A stretch of 32,132 nt of DNA from assembly GCF_032056465.1 (NCBI RefSeq), contig NZ_DAMBCL010000040.1. One strand, written 5' to 3'. Of this stretch, positions 31,138 to 32,132 are shown one piece after another; within the stretch, counting starts at the first letter, position 1; each line of letters starts with the position of its first letter. The notes beneath the pieces were generated by a model that searched no databases, was not told where the DNA came from, and saw nothing but the letters and a program-made list of their open reading frames with translations. A program made the position numbers and the translations under genes. Source of the DNA: Mobilicoccus sp032056465. Lineage in GTDB: Bacteria; Actinomycetota; Actinomycetes; Actinomycetales; Dermatophilaceae.

Positions 31138-31995
31138 ATGCCCAGCCCCGCCCTCACCCCCGGCCGCGTCGGTCCGCGACGCCGCGTCCCCTCCTCCATC
31201 GCTCGTCCGGAGTACGTGGACCGCGACGCGCCGCAGCCCTACACCGGCTCGGAGGTCAAGGACGCGGCGACCATCGAGGCGATGCGGCACGCGGGCACGG
31301 TCGCGGCCCGGGCCCTGCGCGCCGTCGGCGCGGCCGTCGCCCCCGGGGTGACGACCGACGAGCTCGACCGCATCGCCCACGAGTCGATGATCGAGGCCGG
31401 CGCCTACCCCTCGACCCTCGGCTACCGCCGCTATCCCAAGTCGTGCTGCACGAGCGTCAACGAGGTCGTCTGCCACGGCATCCCCGACGACCGACCCCTC
31501 GCCGACGGCGACATCGTCAACGTCGACATCACCGTCTTCATCGGCGGCGTCCACGGCGACACCAACGCGACCTTCCTCGTGGGCGACGTCGACGAGGAGT
31601 CCCGCCTGCTCGTCGAGCGCACCGAGGAGGCGTTGCGTCGGGCGATCAAGGCCGTCAAGCCCGGCCGACAGATCAACGTCATCGGACGGGTCATCGAGAG
31701 CTACGCCAAGCGGTTCGGCTACGGCGTCGTGCGCGACTACACCGGTCACGGCATCGGCACCGCGTTCCACAGCGGGCTCGTCATCCCCCACTACGACGCC
31801 GCCCCCGGCTACGACACCGTCATCGAGCCGGGCATGACGTTCACGATCGAACCGATGCTGAGCCTCGGCACCCCCGACTGCGTCGAGTGGGACGACGGCT
31901 GGACCGCGGTCACCGCCGACGGACGCCGCTCGGCGCAGTTCGAACACACCCTCCTCGTCACCGACCGCGGCGCCGAGGTCCTCACGCTCGCCTGA
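31138..31995 (+). CDS. map: type I methionine aminopeptidase
   Basis: The 285-residue enzyme removes the initiator methionine from nascent proteins. Metal ligands typical of MetAP1 are visible in NVDITVFIGGVHGDTNATF (two Asp), TGHGIGTAFHSGLVIPHY (His), FTIEPMLS (Glu) and QFEHTLLV (Glu), along with the substrate histidine in VCHGIPDDRPL. The N-terminal extension of about 40 residues, with RPEYVDRDAPQPYTGSEVK, is characteristic of the actinobacterial MetAP1c type. The start is ATG 31138; it lacks a ribosome binding site but sits at the correct distance from a -10 element, suggesting leaderless translation. It is separate in function from the upstream catabolic genes. Confidence 0.95.
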   Translation: MPSPALTPGRVGPRRRVPSSIARPEYVDRDAPQPYTGSEVKDAATIEAMRHAGTVAARALRAVGAAVAPGVTTDELDRIAHESMIEAGAYPSTLGYRRYPKSCCTSVNEVVCHGIPDDRPLADGDIVNVDITVFIGGVHGDTNATFLVGDVDEESRLLVERTEEALRRAIKAVKPGRQINVIGRVIESYAKRFGYGVVRDYTGHGIGTAFHSGLVIPHYDAAPGYDTVIEPGMTFTIEPMLSLGTPDCVEWDDGWTAVTADGRRSAQFEHTLLVTDRGAEVLTLA

Positions 31996-31996
31996 G

Positions 31997-32025
31997 GACC
32001 CGCTCCGGTCGCCCGACAGCGGGTC
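31997..32025 (+). terminator. probable map terminator
   Basis: GACCCGCT (31997-32004) pairs perfectly with AGCGGGTC (32018-32025) over a 13-nt loop, directly after the stop codon. The last 107 bases of the window beyond it show no gene that I can support. Confidence 0.5.
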
Positions 32026-32132
32026 ACCGTCCGATCCGGGGCCCACGTCAGTGCGGTCCCGCGCGGGAATCAGGACCCGTCGCCCCTCCCCCGTCCCCGG
32101 CGCCGCTCGACGACCGCCCCTGCACGACAGGC

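Overview
The window is a chromosomal segment of a very GC-rich actinobacterium. The two-lipoyl-domain actinobacterial E2, the lipB-lipA-DUF4191-RDD-glnA order, GlnR-type sites, GlnE with GlnA2, and a DosR/DosS pair all fit Actinobacteria. The gene order reads most like the order Micrococcales; that last step is inference. No rRNA, tRNA, CRISPR array, transposase or phage gene was seen. The assembly has two 100-N placeholders (3837-3936 and 9862-9961).

Layout. 1-9853 is a core metabolic block on the + strand: the tail of an unknown gene, lpdA (E3), the E2 acyltransferase gene (sucB/aceF type), a TIGR01777 epimerase-like gene, lipB, lipA and a DUF4191 membrane protein; then a convergent RDD membrane protein and divergent glnA. 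E2, E3, LipB and LipA form one functional theme: lipoyl attachment, sulphur insertion, and the lipoyl-dependent dehydrogenase complexes. 10295-13887 (+) holds a FabH-like ketosynthase and an amino acid permease coupled to a tandem universal stress protein. 14152-23084 (all -) reads, in transcription order, small membrane protein, glnA2, glnE, dosR/devR-like regulator, universal stress protein, dosS/devS-like kinase and an XRE regulator. 23462-24194 has an SRPBCC protein and a 61-residue protein facing each other across a long hairpin. 24332-31064 is a catabolic locus: a double-domain Lrp/AsnC regulator and a YtcJ-like amidohydrolase on -, divergent from an M20 amidohydrolase, an MHS-type transporter and an ornithine-aminotransferase-like gene that is frameshifted. 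A type I methionine aminopeptidase ends the window.

Nitrogen control recurs: glnA has a GlnR-like site array and an adenylylatable tyrosine, glnE encodes the modifying enzyme, and glnA2 encodes a paralogue without that tyrosine. An approximately 8-kb block (FabH-like, permease, Usp, XRE, DosS, Usp, DosR) lies between glnA and glnE.

The most unusual signal is a family of stem-loops with an identical 12-nt loop motif (GAGCGCAGCGAG) and stems that differ by compensated base changes. They sit in tandem just after the stop codons of the E2 gene and glnA, upstream of each gene's terminator, exactly where the assembly breaks. Other points of interest are conserved heme-ligand and phospho-acceptor histidines in the DosS-like kinase, a DosR-box-like palindrome before the adjacent usp gene, and a structured 5' leader before the permease.
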